Assembly: GCA_009746045.1 (NCBI GenBank)
Contig: RPFO01000017.1
Span: 1,406,556-1,470,555, forward strand
Direction of reading: 5' to 3'
From: Mesostigma viride
Lineage: Eukaryota; Streptophyta; Mesostigmatophyceae; Mesostigmatales; Mesostigmataceae
Length of the DNA stretch: 64,000 nucleotides
The notes beneath the pieces were generated by a model. That model saw nothing but the letters and a program-made list of their open reading frames with translations. It was not told the origin of the DNA and did not search any database. This document shows, one piece after another, positions 47,645 through 57,640 of this stretch (its first letter is position 1; each line of letters opens with the position of its first letter). The position numbers were made by a program, and so were the translations under genes.

Positions 47645-48535
47645 TACTATGTTCCAACGGCCGTCGCCGGAAAAATCACACCCTAATTTCCAGGTTCCAA
47701 CGGCCGTTGGCGACAGAAAAATAACACCCTAATTTCCAGGTTCCAACGGCCGTTGGCGCATGAAAATCACACCCTAATTTCAAGGTTCCAACGGCCGTTA
47801 GCGCATAAAAATCATACCCTAATTTCCAGGTTCCAACGGCCGTTGGCGCGAGAAAAATGACACCTTAATTTCTAGGTTCCAACGGCCGTTGGCGACAGAA
47901 AAATAACACCCTAATTTCCAGGTTCCAACGGCCGTTGGCGCGAGAAAAATGACACCCTAATTTCCAGGTTCCAACGGCCGTTGGCGCGAGAAAAATCACA
48001 CCCTATTTTCCAGGTTCCAACGGCCGTTGGCGCAAGAAAAATGACACCCTAATTTCCAGGTTCCAACGGCCGTTGGCGCGAGAAAAATGACACCTTCATT
48101 TCCAGGTTCCAACGGCCGTTGGCGACAGAAAAATAACACCCTATTTTCCAGGTTCCAACGGCCGTTGGCGCATGAAAATCACACCCTAATTTACAGGTTC
48201 CAACGGCCGTTGGCGCGAGAAAAATGACACCTTCATTTCCAGGTTCCAACGGCCGTTGGCGACAGAAAAATAACACCCTAATTTCCAGGTTCCAACGGCC
48301 GTTGGCGCATGAAAATCACACCCTAATTTCAAGGTTCCGACGGCCGTTAGCGCATAAAAATCATACCCTAATTTCCAGGTTCCAACGGCCGTTGGCGCGA
48401 GAAAAATGACACTTAATTTCTAGGTTCCTAAGGCCGTTGGCGCATGAAAATCACACCCTAATTTCATCGTTCCAACGGCCGTTGGGCAAAAAAAAAATAA
48501 CACCCTAATTTCCAGATTGCAACGGCCGTTGGCGC
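47645..48535. repeat. 46-bp intronic minisatellite, block 2
   Basis: About 20 copies of the same 46-bp unit with the CCAACGGCCGTTGG core, upstream of the exon start at 47603. Units vary mostly in the linker (GCGCGAG, GCGACAG or GCGCATG). Confidence 0.92.
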
Positions 48536-48539
48536 AAGA

Positions 48540-49377
48540 AAATCAAGCAAGAAAAGGACAAGGACAAGGACAAGGACAAGGACAAGGACAAGGACAAGGA
48601 CAAGGACAAGGACAAGGACAAGGACAAGGACAAGGACAAGGACAAGGACAAGGACAAGGACAAGGACAAGGACAAGGACAAGGACAAGGACAAGGACAAG
48701 GACAAGGACAAGGACAAGGACAAGGACAAGGACAAGGACAAGGACAAGGACAAGGACAAGGACAAGGACAAGGACAAGGACAAGGACAAGGACAAGGACA
48801 AGGACAAGGACAAGGTGCTGGCACAAGGACAAGGACAAGGACAAGGACAAGGACAAGGACAAGGACAAGCACAAGGACAAGGACAAGGACAAGGACAAGG
48901 ACAAGGACAAGGACAAGGACAAGGACAAGGACAAGTCCTTGTGCCAGCACCTTGTCCAAGGACAAGGACAAGGACAAGGACAAGGACAAGGACAAGGACA
49001 AGGACAAGGACAAGGACAAGGACAAGGACAAGGACAAGGACAAGGACAAGGACAAGGACAAGGACAAGGACAAGGACAAGGACAAGGACAAGGACAAGGA
49101 CAAGGACAAGGACAAGGACAAGGACAAGGACAAGGACAAGGACAAGGACAAGGACAGGGACAAGGACAAGGACAAGGACAAGGACAAGGACAAGGACAAG
49201 GACCCAGACAAGGACAAGGACAAGGACAAGGACAAGGACAAGGACAAGGACAAGGACAAGGACAAGGACAAGGACAAGGACAAGGACAAGGACAAGGACA
49301 AGGACAAGGACAAGGACATGGACAAGGACAGGGACAAGGACAAGGGCAAGGACAAGGACAAGGACAAGGACAAGGAT
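48540..49377. repeat. (GGACAA)n hexanucleotide array with an inverted pair
   Basis: About 840 bp of almost perfect AAGGAC repeats. Two non-repeat islands, at 48811-48830 (CAAGGTGCTGGCACAAGGAC) and 48936-48955 (its exact reverse complement), break it. All six frames are open because the unit is six bases long, so the very long Gln-Gly, Lys-Asp, Thr-Arg, Leu-Val, Ser-Leu and Pro-Cys frames here are not genes. Confidence 0.97.
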
Positions 49378-50360
49378 GGCGCAAGAAAATCACATCCTTG
49401 TGCGTAACACCTACCCGGACAACTGGCAGTGTGTGGTGGGTTGCTTTTCCAGTTGCTGCCGTCGCGGCATCGGAACCCGATGACCCAGAAGCCCCCGATT
49501 TCCTCCACTACTTCGCCACCTTTGCTGCATCAACGCCGCGCGCCTCTTGCCCCGACGATGGTGCGGGGGAGGGGGCATTTGCTGTGCTGCCGCTGCAGCT
49601 TCCGACGGCGCGGAAGGGCCGGCGGCGGGAGGGGCAACACCGGTTGCGGCGGAGAGCCCGGCGGCGGGGGCGCCGGCGGAGGGGAAGGCGGGTGGTTGTG
49701 CGTACAAGCACGCTGTGACACGCAGACGACAAAGAAGAAATCCGCCGAATATGTTAGCAAGCGGTGCGGTGCAGCACACACATCTGACAAAGCTAATAGG
49801 TCAACCCTTAAAACCGTGTCCAACTGCCCGCTACAAAAACCGGGCAATTGTCACTTTCCATGATAATGTCCACAAACCAACCTAATAGTTAGTTATGGTC
49901 CATTATAGGACACAAGCACACACATATATTCACCACCTTGGGGTCATGTCATTGGTCATATTGCAATGTCCTATGGGTGCCAAATATAGCACCCCCTGAC
50001 AGAAAGGAAGCTAGTAAAGGGCTCATGAACACTGACATCATGTGGAGGAGCAGGGACCCAGCTGCAAGCTCTAACAATAAATGCCCACTACAAATAGCGG
50101 ACAGTTTGGTTGGTGACACCTGCTAGCATTACAAAGCTCAATTCTCATCCCGTAGCAACAAAAATGTAATGTCCGCTGTAAATATCACTCAAAACGGCTA
50201 AAGGGTTAAAACGAAGTTGTAGTTGTTTTGCGGCATCAAGTTTCAAAGTACGTACTCTGATACCCTTCGCGTTCAAGCTTGGCATCCAGTAGGATAAGAT
50301 CTTGGAACCAGTAACGGTGCTTCGCTTGCTGCGGCAGATGAGGCAATCCATTGTGATCTG
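49378..50360. other. Non-coding or unplaced exon region
   Basis: No supported gene. 49.4-49.75 kb is GC-rich with open frames on both strands and might hold a first exon of the minus-strand gene (a GTAGGT donor-like site is at 49411), but no reading register fits the next exon well. 49.75-50.36 kb is plain A/T-balanced DNA. Confidence 0.3.
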
Positions 50361-50364
50361 CGCG

Positions 50365-50640
50365 CAAAACATACACAAACGAACAACCCTCATAGGTTGA
50401 GCAATCCACAAAATCATGCCATTACTGTAACAACATGGGCAAAGCATACACAAACGAACAACCATCATAGATTGAGCTAGCAATCCACAACATCATGCCA
50501 TTACTGTAACAACACGGGCAAAGCATACACAAACGAACAACCATCATAGATAGAGCAATCCACAACATCATGCCATTAATGTAATAACATGGGCAAAACA
50601 TACACAAACAAATAGCCATGATAGGGCATTAAGAGAATAG
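50365..50640. repeat. 75-bp tandem repeat, about 3.5 copies
   Basis: Units share CATACACAAACGAACAACC and ATCATGCCATTACTGTAACA; starts are spaced 75 and 79 bp apart (a 4-bp GCTA insertion in the third). Confidence 0.85.
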
Positions 50641-50862
50641 CCATGATTGGGGCAATAAGAGAATTTTTTTGTTCAATTCAATTATCACAATTTATGCACA
50701 CAGTCGATGCATTCATAAATGAGGCAGGTTCTTCCGAAAATTCTAGCCCGGGCCGACCCGACCCCCTGTCGGCCCTCTGTCAGCCCGCTTTTCAAAGTAT
50801 GACAGCTGGCACTCTAATGCTGGCACACTGGCAGAAAAAAGTGTAGGTGTGATATAGGTATC

Positions 50863-51624
50863 ATGCCAGTAAAACGAATGTTCCCGGCTGGCGACCCGCC
50901 TGGCCGTCATCACGTGATCAACCAGTTGCAATGGCTCCCCCGAGACAACCGCAACCCGTACGAGCGCCGGCTCGAAGCCATGCGCAGGGATATGCGCATC
51001 GTTGAACGGCAAAGAGCAATCGAGGCCGAAATGGCCGCCCAGGCCCAGGCCCAGGCCATAGCCCAAGCAGCGGCCGACCAGCTGCAGTGGGTGGTGGAGG
51101 TGCACGAGCAGCAACAACACCGCGCGCGACGACGTGTACGGCGAAAGTGTTCAGCGACCACGTCCAGTGGAAGCAGATGCAGCAGGGGGGTCGCGGGGGC
51201 GCGTTTTAGCACTCGCTTGCAACACGCCGGGCGCGCCAAGAAGCGCAAAACGAACTTGATTCGCCCACGCAAGCACAGGATGCGCGCAGATGACGTTGCG
51301 GATGACGCGGCATTCCTTGACATGCTTGCCCGCTTGCCAACACCCCCTACGCAGCCACCTACGCAGCCACCTACGCAGCCACCTACGCAGCCACCTACGC
51401 AGGAAGAGATTGAGAGAGATATGGAATGGCTGGCCAGACTGCCAGCCCCCCCGACCACCACGCGCCGTACCAGGAGAGGCTGGCGGGAAGCATACCTTGA
51501 GCGTATGCTGGCCCGCGCACGCCACGGACCGCCCGAAGAGAACTTTCTAGCGCGCAGGGCCTATCTTGACACTTTTCGACGCCCACCACTCGGACTTGGC
51601 GAACAAAGGCATGCGGGGGGGTGA
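50863..51624 (+). CDS. Palindrome gene 1, basic Gln/Arg-rich protein (left copy)
   Basis: 253 aa. Starts KRMFPAGDPPGRHHVINQL, then a helical Glu/Arg/Ala/Gln region, a CSATTSSGSRC motif (short Cys pair like the mini-domains at 57.6 kb), a basic stretch, five PPTQ tetrapeptides coded by a 12-bp repeat and an Arg-rich tail. Only viral-type; no family recognised. The right-arm copy has a frameshift near 56140 (a C-run and a two-base change), so its frame ends differently. Confidence 0.6.
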   Translation: MPVKRMFPAGDPPGRHHVINQLQWLPRDNRNPYERRLEAMRRDMRIVERQRAIEAEMAAQAQAQAIAQAAADQLQWVVEVHEQQQHRARRRVRRKCSATTSSGSRCSRGVAGARFSTRLQHAGRAKKRKTNLIRPRKHRMRADDVADDAAFLDMLARLPTPPTQPPTQPPTQPPTQPPTQEEIERDMEWLARLPAPPTTTRRTRRGWREAYLERMLARARHGPPEENFLARRAYLDTFRRPPLGLGEQRHAGG

Positions 51625-51685
51625 GTACAGGAATGAGCGAGCCCGTGACCCTGGCAATTTTGTCCCTCGCGATATATATAGACGA

Positions 51686-52055
51686 TGGAAGAGGGCACGT
51701 CCCCACCCGGGTCCACGCACGTACCGCGCCGAAAAATGAAGGCGGACGGCACGTACTACACCCCCCGCCCCCGCCACCTCCTCCCGGCCCGGTGCTTCGG
51801 GCACTCAAGTACATCGTGCAGTCCCCGCTGGGGGCCCCACTCCGGTTTCTGGTGACGTACGGGGTAGAGGGAGACGGGTTTGTAAGGGCCTACGAGGGGA
51901 TGTTCAGACTGACCCTGTTGATGGCCGTAATCCTCGCGTACTTCGTGTATTTCCTGGTCAAGATGTGGCGTCGCCCCGTCAAGCTGGACTTCACCCCGGC
52001 CGTGGCGGCCGTAAAGAGGCTCCCCACTCCAAGCAGCGGGCCGACAGTGGGCTGA
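51686..52055 (+). CDS. Palindrome gene 2, single-pass membrane protein (left copy), frame slip
   Basis: A TATATATA box at 51671-51679 is followed at once by ATG 51686 (MEEGTSPPG ...). Within the C6/C5 runs near 51760 the register changes to one with a Pro run and then LRALKYIVQSPLGAPL, a transmembrane helix (LTLLMAVILAYFVYFLV) and a short basic tail to the stop at 52055. Both arms have the same run lengths here. Likely one virion membrane or entry-stage protein of about 120 residues. Confidence 0.5.
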
Positions 52056-52086
52056 GTAATTATCCATCGCAGTATTATCCATCTCC

Positions 52087-52561
52087 ATGTTCATGCTATT
52101 GCTCGTGATCATCCTGCTGTTCGTGATCTTCATGATGCGTAACATGCCCGAACCCGCTACCCCCCCTCGGACCCCGGTGCAGCCGCCGTGGCGTACGAGG
52201 CCACCCCCAACCCGGAGCCGGACAGCACGGCCGCGGCCCCCGCGAACACGGTAGACCCCGCGCGCCCGAGGAGAAGGCCGAGCGCGTGCGCTTCAAGGAC
52301 GCGATACCCGGAATGGCCACCAACGTGCAGGCGATGATCGTGGACAGCGTGAACCCCGTGTCCATGTTGGGCGGCCTCATGAGCGGGTTCGGCATGATTC
52401 CCAACAAGGCGGCCGACAAGGTCAGCAAGGCGGGCGCCAAGATCACCAAGGCCGTGGTGGGGCACACCCCGGGCGGTGCGCTGATGCAGGCGTTCAAGGA
52501 GAAGAAGAGCGCGCGGTGCAAGGCCAAGAAGTTCTTCAGCTGGGGGTTCGCCAAGTGCTAG
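52087..52561 (+). CDS. Palindrome gene 3, N-terminal membrane anchor plus basic helix (left copy), frame slips
   Basis: ATG 52087 gives a strongly hydrophobic anchor (MFMLLLVIILLFVIFMM), then Pro-rich sequence. The register changes at the C7 run near 52160 into AYEATPNPEPDSTAAAP and again at the CG-run near 52259 into RFKDAIPGMATNVQAM and a Gly/Lys-rich helical domain (MLGGLMSGFGMIPNKAADK) ending KKFFSWGFAKC. Intact, it would be a type of small membrane-anchored virion protein of about 155 residues. The two arms differ by one C at 52259, and neither reads through. Confidence 0.5.
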
Positions 52562-52599
52562 TGGCGCCGAGGGGCGGGAACGCCGGGAGAGCTTGGATG

Positions 52600-53130
52600 T
52601 TCTTCTCCCCCCCGTTTTTGAGAAGCCTATCCACGATCTCGCTCGAGACGGGATTCTCACCTCCCGCCAGTTTTTTTGGCAAGGAGAAGCCTATCCAACA
52701 ACATTGCTCGATAATGCCCGGAGAGGGCGTCTTAAATTTGTTCGACGGTCGAGCAGGGTTTAAGAGGGGGGGAATTTGGATAGTCTTCTTTTGGTAGTCT
52801 TCTTTTTGGAGAGAAAAAAAAAGTATTTTATGGCGTAAGGAATTTTTTTGGGGGGGGGTATAGGCTATAGGGTATAGGCCTGGGGGGAATAATAGTTGCG
52901 GCCGGGCCCGAAAAAGAAGACTATCCAAGAGAAGCCTATCCACGAACATTGCCCGAGAACTGCGGGAGAGGGTGTCTTAAATTTACTCGCCCCCCACCAG
53001 GGGTTGTCAGGGGTCGAGTTTGGATAGTCTTCTATTTTTTTTCCTGGTGACGGATGGATGGGCCGGGGTTGGCAGGGGTTGTATTGGATAGGCTTCTCTT
53101 TTTTGGGTCGGAGAAGGCTATCCAAGGCGG
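52600..53130. repeat. Intergenic block with dispersed TGGATAG(G/T)CTTCT motifs
   Basis: At least seven copies of TGGATAGGCTTCTC or its variants occur in both orientations (52622, 52688, 52776, 52914, 52926, 53012, 53084, 53113), between G-rich and TATAGG-rich segments. The same block is mirrored in the right arm (54450-54980) and occurs diverged at 57000-57560. No protein frame fits. Regulatory, packaging or recombination sites are possible. Confidence 0.75.
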
Positions 53131-53157
53131 GGCCGTGTTGAGAGCCCCCGAAAAAAA

Positions 53158-53310
53158 ATGTCCGCAGTGGTTAATGGATGCGGCCGCCACCCCCCCGTGG
53201 GCCGGCCTGCAGTGGTGGACGCCCCCCGCCAAGTGGGTGATGCGCGACGGGAAGATCGTGCTTGCCACCCCGGTCGATGTGGCCGCTGACGTGAGCAAAG
53301 ACGAGCGATG
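53158..53310 (+). pseudogene. Palindrome gene 4, left copy broken by C7 run
   Basis: The ATG at 53158 is followed by a register change at the C7 run 53190-53196; the second register carries AGLQWWTPPAKWVMRDGKIV to the stop. The right-arm copy has C6 and reads through, so this is either a real lesion or a sequencing indel. Confidence 0.6.
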
Positions 53311-54267
53311 ACGTCAGCAAGTATACAGCACACCTACGTCCCGGCACACCCCGCCCCGGGGTTGTGGAGGGGTGGCGCTGCGCCTCCCCGAACAGTGGTG
53401 GTGACAGATGCCAGCAAAGATACCGTAAGATTCCAAACGACATCCCGCGCGCTCCGCGCCGCCGATGATGGTGACAGGGCAGCGAAGAGGCATGCAGCGT
53501 GCCACGTGTCCGATTTCTATTGGCTAAATGCAAAAAAGCCCCCATCACACACCGATTCGGGTGGTGACAGGGGCCAGTGGGTGACAGACGCCAGCATAAG
53601 TGTCAATCTTTGAAAATGATCACACGCCGAGCGGTGGTTACCAGGGGAGGTGTCAGAGTTTGGCAGCATAAGGGCAAAAAAAATATCTAAAGTGACAGTA
53701 TATAAGTACCTTCCAACAGGAAGAGCCCGGACTTTGACACCGGGTGTTTGACAGGGACCCCCTGGCTCCTCCCCGCCCGGATTCAGTGGCCACTGAATCC
53801 GGGCGGGGAGGAGCCAGGGGGTCCCTGTCAAACACCCGGTGTCAAAGTCCGGGCTCTTCCTGTTGGAAGGTACTTATATACTGTCACTTTAGATATTTTT
53901 TTTGCCCTTATGCTGCCAAACTCTGACACCTCCCCTGGTAACCACCGCTCGGCGTGTGATCATTTTCAAAGATTGACACTTATGCTGGCGTCTGTCACCC
54001 ACTGGCCCCTGTCACCACCCGAATCGGTGTGTGATGGGGGCTTTTTTGCATTTAGCCAATAGAAATCGGACACGTGGCACGCTGCATGCCTCTTCGCTGC
54101 CCTGTCACCATCATCGGCGGCGCGGAGCGCGCGGGATGTCGTTTGGAATCTTACGGTATCTTTGCTGGCATCTGTCACCACCACTGTTCGGGGAGGCGCA
54201 GCGCCACCCCTCCACAACCCCGGGGCGGGGTGTGCCGGGACGTAGGTGTGCTGTATACTTGCTGACG

Positions 54268-54420
54268 TCATCGCTCGTCTTTGCTCACGTCAGCGGCCAC
54301 ATCGACCGGGGTGGCAAGCACGATCTTCCCGTCGCGCATCACCCACTTGGCGGGGGGCGTCCACCACTGCAGGCCGGCCCACGGGGGGTGGCGGCCGCAT
54401 CCATTAACCACTGCGGACAT
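54268..54420 (-). CDS. Palindrome gene 4, right copy, 50-aa protein
   Basis: Complete short frame from ATG 54420: starts SAVVNGCGRHPPWAG, has three Trp and a Met-Arg-Asp-Gly-Lys turn, and ends with an acidic tail (ADVSKDER). Preceded by a nine-T run. It is the gene nearest to the palindrome centre. Function unknown. Confidence 0.55.
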   Translation of the reverse strand: MSAVVNGCGRHPPWAGLQWWTPPAKWVMRDGKIVLATPVDVAADVSKDER

Positions 54421-55014
54421 TTTTTTTTCGGGGGCTCTCAACACGGCCCCGCCTTGGATAGCCTTCTCCGACCCAAAAAAGAGAAGCCTATCCAATACAA
54501 CCCCTGCCAACCCCGGCCCATCCATCCGTCACCAGGAAAAAAAATAGAAGACTATCCAAACTCGACCCCTGACAACCCCTGGTGGGGGGCGAGTAAATTT
54601 AAGACACCCTCTCCCGCAGTTCTCGGGCAATGTTCGTGGATAGGCTTCTCTTGGATAGTCTTCTTTTTCGGGCCCGGCCGCAACTATTATTCCCCCCAGG
54701 CCTATACCCTATAGCCTATACCCCCCCCCAAAAAAATTCCTTACGCCATAAAATACTTTTTTTTTCTCTCCAAAAAGAAGACTACCAAAAGAAGACTATC
54801 CAAATTCCCCCCTCTTAAACCCTGCTCGACCGTCGAACAAATTTAAGACGCCCTCTCCGGGCATTATCGAGCAATGTTGTTGGATAGGCTTCTCCTTGCC
54901 AAAAAAACTGGCGGGAGGTGAGAATCCCGTCTCGAGCGAGATCGTGGATAGGCTTCTCAAAAACGGGGGGGAGAAGAACATCCAAGCTCTCCCGGCTTCC
55001 CGCCCCTCGGCGCA

Positions 55015-55488
55015 CTAGCACTTGGCGAACCCCCAGCTGAAGAACTTCTTGGCCTTGCACCGCGCGCTCTTCTTCTCCTTGAACGCCTGCATCAGCGCAC
55101 CGCCCGGGGTGTGCCCCACCACGGCCTTGGTGATCTTGGCGCCCGCCTTGCTGACCTTGTCGGCCGCCTTGTTGGGAATCATGCCGAACCCGCTCATGAG
55201 GCCGCCCAACATGGACACGGGGTTCACGCTGTCCACGATCATCGCCTGCACGTTGGTGGCCATTCCGGGTATCGCGTCCTTGAAGCGCACGCGCTCGGCC
55301 TTCTCCTCGGGCGCGCGGGTCTACCGTGTTCGCGGGGGCCGCGGCCGTGCTGTCCGGCTCCGGGTTGGGGGTGGCCTCGTACGCCACGGCGGCTGCACCG
55401 GGGTCCGAGGGGGGGTAGCGGGTTCGGGCATGTTACGCATCATGAAGATCACGAACAGCAGGATGATCACGAGCAATAGCATGAACAT
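55015..55488 (-). CDS. Palindrome gene 3, right copy, frame slips
   Basis: Mirror of 52087-52561: membrane anchor from 55488 and the basic helical domain ending KKFFSWGFAKC at 55015. One C fewer than the left copy near 55318, giving another register in the linker (PANTVDPRARGEG). Confidence 0.5.
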
Positions 55489-55519
55489 GGAGATGGATAA
55501 TACTGCGATGGATAATTAC

Positions 55520-55890
55520 TCAGCCCACTGTCGGCCCGCTGCTTGGAGTGGGGAGCCTCTTTACGGCCGCCACGGCCGGGGTGAAGTCCAGCTTGACGGG
55601 GCGACGCCACATCTTGACCAGGAAATACACGAAGTACGCGAGGATTACGGCCATCAACAGGGTCAGTCTGAACATCCCCTCGTAGGCCCTTACAAACCCG
55701 TCTCCCTCTACCCCGTACGTCACCAGAAACCGGAGTGGGGCCCCCAGCGGGGACTGCACGATGTACTTGAGTGCCCGAAGCACCGGGCCGGGAGGAGGTG
55801 GCGGGGGCGGGGGGTGTAGTACGTGCCGTCCGCCTTCATTTTTCGGCGCGGTACGTGCGTGGACCCGGGTGGGGACGTGCCCTCTTCCAT
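55520..55890 (-). CDS. Palindrome gene 2, right copy, frame slip
   Basis: Mirror of 51686-52055 with identical C6/C5 runs, TATATATA box (55897-55905) and transmembrane helix. Confidence 0.5.
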
Positions 55891-56025
55891 CGTCTATATA
55901 TATCGCGAGGGACAAAATTGCCAGGGTCACGGGCTCGCTCATTCCCTGTACTCACCCCCCCGCATGCCTTTGTTCGCCAAGTCCGAGTGGTGGGCGTCGA
56001 AAAGTGTCAAGATAGGCCCTGCGCG

Positions 56026-56712
56026 CTAGAAAGTTCTCTTCGGGCGGTCCGTGGCGTGCGCGGGCCAGCATACGCTCAAGGTATGCTTCCCGCCAGCCTC
56101 TCCTGGTACGGCGCGTGGTGGTCGGGGGGCTGGCAGTCTGGCCAGCCATTCCATATCTCTCTCAATCTCTTCCTGCGTAGGTGGCTGCGTAGGTGGCTGC
56201 GTAGGTGGCTGCGTAGGTGGCTGCGTAGGGGGTGTTGGCAAGCGGGCAAGCATGTCAAGGAATGCCGCGTCATCCGCAACGTCATCTGCGCGCATCCTGT
56301 GCTTGCGTGGGCGAATCAAGTTCGTTTTGCGCTTCTTGGCGCGCCCGGCGTGTTGCAAGCGAGTGCTAAAACGCGCCCCCGCGACCCCCCTGCTGCATCT
56401 GCTTCCACTGGACGTGGTCGCTGAACACTTTCGCCGTACACGTCGTCGCGCGCGGTGTTGTTGCTGCTCGTGCACCTCCACCACCCACTGCAGCTGGTCG
56501 GCCGCTGCTTGGGCTATGGCCTGGGCCTGGGCCTGGGCGGCCATTTCGGCCTCGATTGCTCTTTGCCGTTCAACGATGCGCATATCCCTGCGCATGGCTT
56601 CGAGCCGGCGCTCGTACGGGTTGCGGTTGTCTCGGGGGAGCCATTGCAACTGGTTGATCACGTGATGACGGCCAGGCGGGTCGCCAGCCGGGAACATTCG
56701 TTTTACTGGCAT
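56026..56712 (-). pseudogene. Palindrome gene 1, right copy, frameshifted near its end
   Basis: Mirror of 50863-51624. Identical for the first 190 residues or so; then the changed sequence near 56130-56150 throws the frame into another register (APRPPRAVPGEAGG). The original C-terminus remains readable in a separate frame at 55952-56149. Confidence 0.6.
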
Positions 56713-56999
56713 GATACCTATATCACACCTACACTTTTTTCTGCCAGTGTGCCAGCATTAGAGTGCCAGCTGTCATACTTTGAAAAGCGGGCTGACAGAG
56801 GGCCGACAGGGGGTCGGGTCGGCCCGGGCTAGTCTAAGTGCGAACCACGCCTTTCAGGCGGTCGCGGCACCTCCACAACCCTTGCTAGGCTTCGCGAGGG
56901 CTACCCCTCGTTCGTGCGCGTGCTTTGAGCGTCGTTAGCTGCGTTCGTGGCAGTTCGTGGCGGGCGTGGCGGGTCGTGGCAGGTCGTGGCAGGTCGGGT

Positions 57000-57560
57000 G
57001 TCGGCAGAGGCTGGAGAGGTTGGATGTTCTTCTCTCCGTGTTTTTGGAGAAGTCTATCCGTGACGATCTTGGTCGAGAGAGGTTTCTCGTCGCGTGCCGT
57101 TTTTTTTGTCGACGAGAAGGCTATCCACGACCGATGGTCGAGAATGTCGGGAGGGGGCGTCTTAAATTTGTTCGATGGTCGGGCGGGGTTTAAGAGGGGG
57201 GGAGTTTGGATAGTCTTCTTTTGGTAGTCTTCTTTTTGGATAGAAAAAAAAGTATTTTATGGCGTAAGGAAATTTTTCAGGGGGGGTATAGGGTATAGGG
57301 TGTAGGGTATAGGTGGAGTAATAGTTTGGCCGGGGGGTAAAAAGAAGGCTATCCAAGAGAAGGCTATCCACGACCGACGGGCGAGAATGTCGGGAGGGTC
57401 GTCTTAAATTTGTTCGGTGGTCGAGCGGGGTTTGAGAGGGGGTGAGTTTGGATAGTCTTCTCTTTTTTTTCCTGGTGACGGATGCGTGGGCCGGTGTTGG
57501 CGGGGGTTTTGTTGGATAGTCTTCTCTTTTTTGGTCGGTAGAAGGCTATCCAAAGCGGGG
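57000..57560. repeat. Diverged copy of the palindrome's intergenic block
   Basis: Parallels 52575-53140 in the same order (GTTGGATGTTCTTCTC, then the AGTCTATCC and GTCTTAAATTTGTTCGA words, then the TATAGGGTATAGG-like run), at an estimated 75-80 per cent identity. It precedes the gene at 57641 as the other copy precedes gene 4. Confidence 0.8.
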
Positions 57561-57640
57561 CCGTGTTGAGAGCGTTCGAGCGTTGCTGTGCGCGCGCGTT
57601 TTAAAATAATGTGCGCTTTTTTGTATACGTGTTTCGCGCG

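Larger units (their letters stand above)
50743..56832. repeat. 6.1-kb viral palindrome (inverted repeat without spacer)
   Basis: The left arm (50743-53789) and the right arm (53790-56832) are reverse complements, meeting at CAGTGG|CCACTG with no spacer. Differences are a handful of 1-nt indels, most in homopolymer runs (C7 against C6 near 53190/54387, A8 against A9 near 53150/54420), plus small changes at 52259, 52562 and 52583. All genes point towards the centre in both arms. Confidence 0.95.

Noticed and set aside
47645..48535. CRISPR-like array (regular repeats about 46 bp apart)
   Set aside because: There are no unique spacers: the whole unit repeats. The setting is an intron of a eukaryotic gene.
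48464..49718. Very long open frames on both strands in the GGACAA array
   Set aside because: A hexamer repeat opens all six frames. The products are two-residue repeats and no start or flanking domain supports translation.
53308..53613. 101-aa frame near the palindrome centre (and mirror at 53966-54271)
   Set aside because: It overlaps the conserved terminal 20-mer, has no domain-like sequence and no partner outside the palindrome. More likely terminal non-coding DNA.
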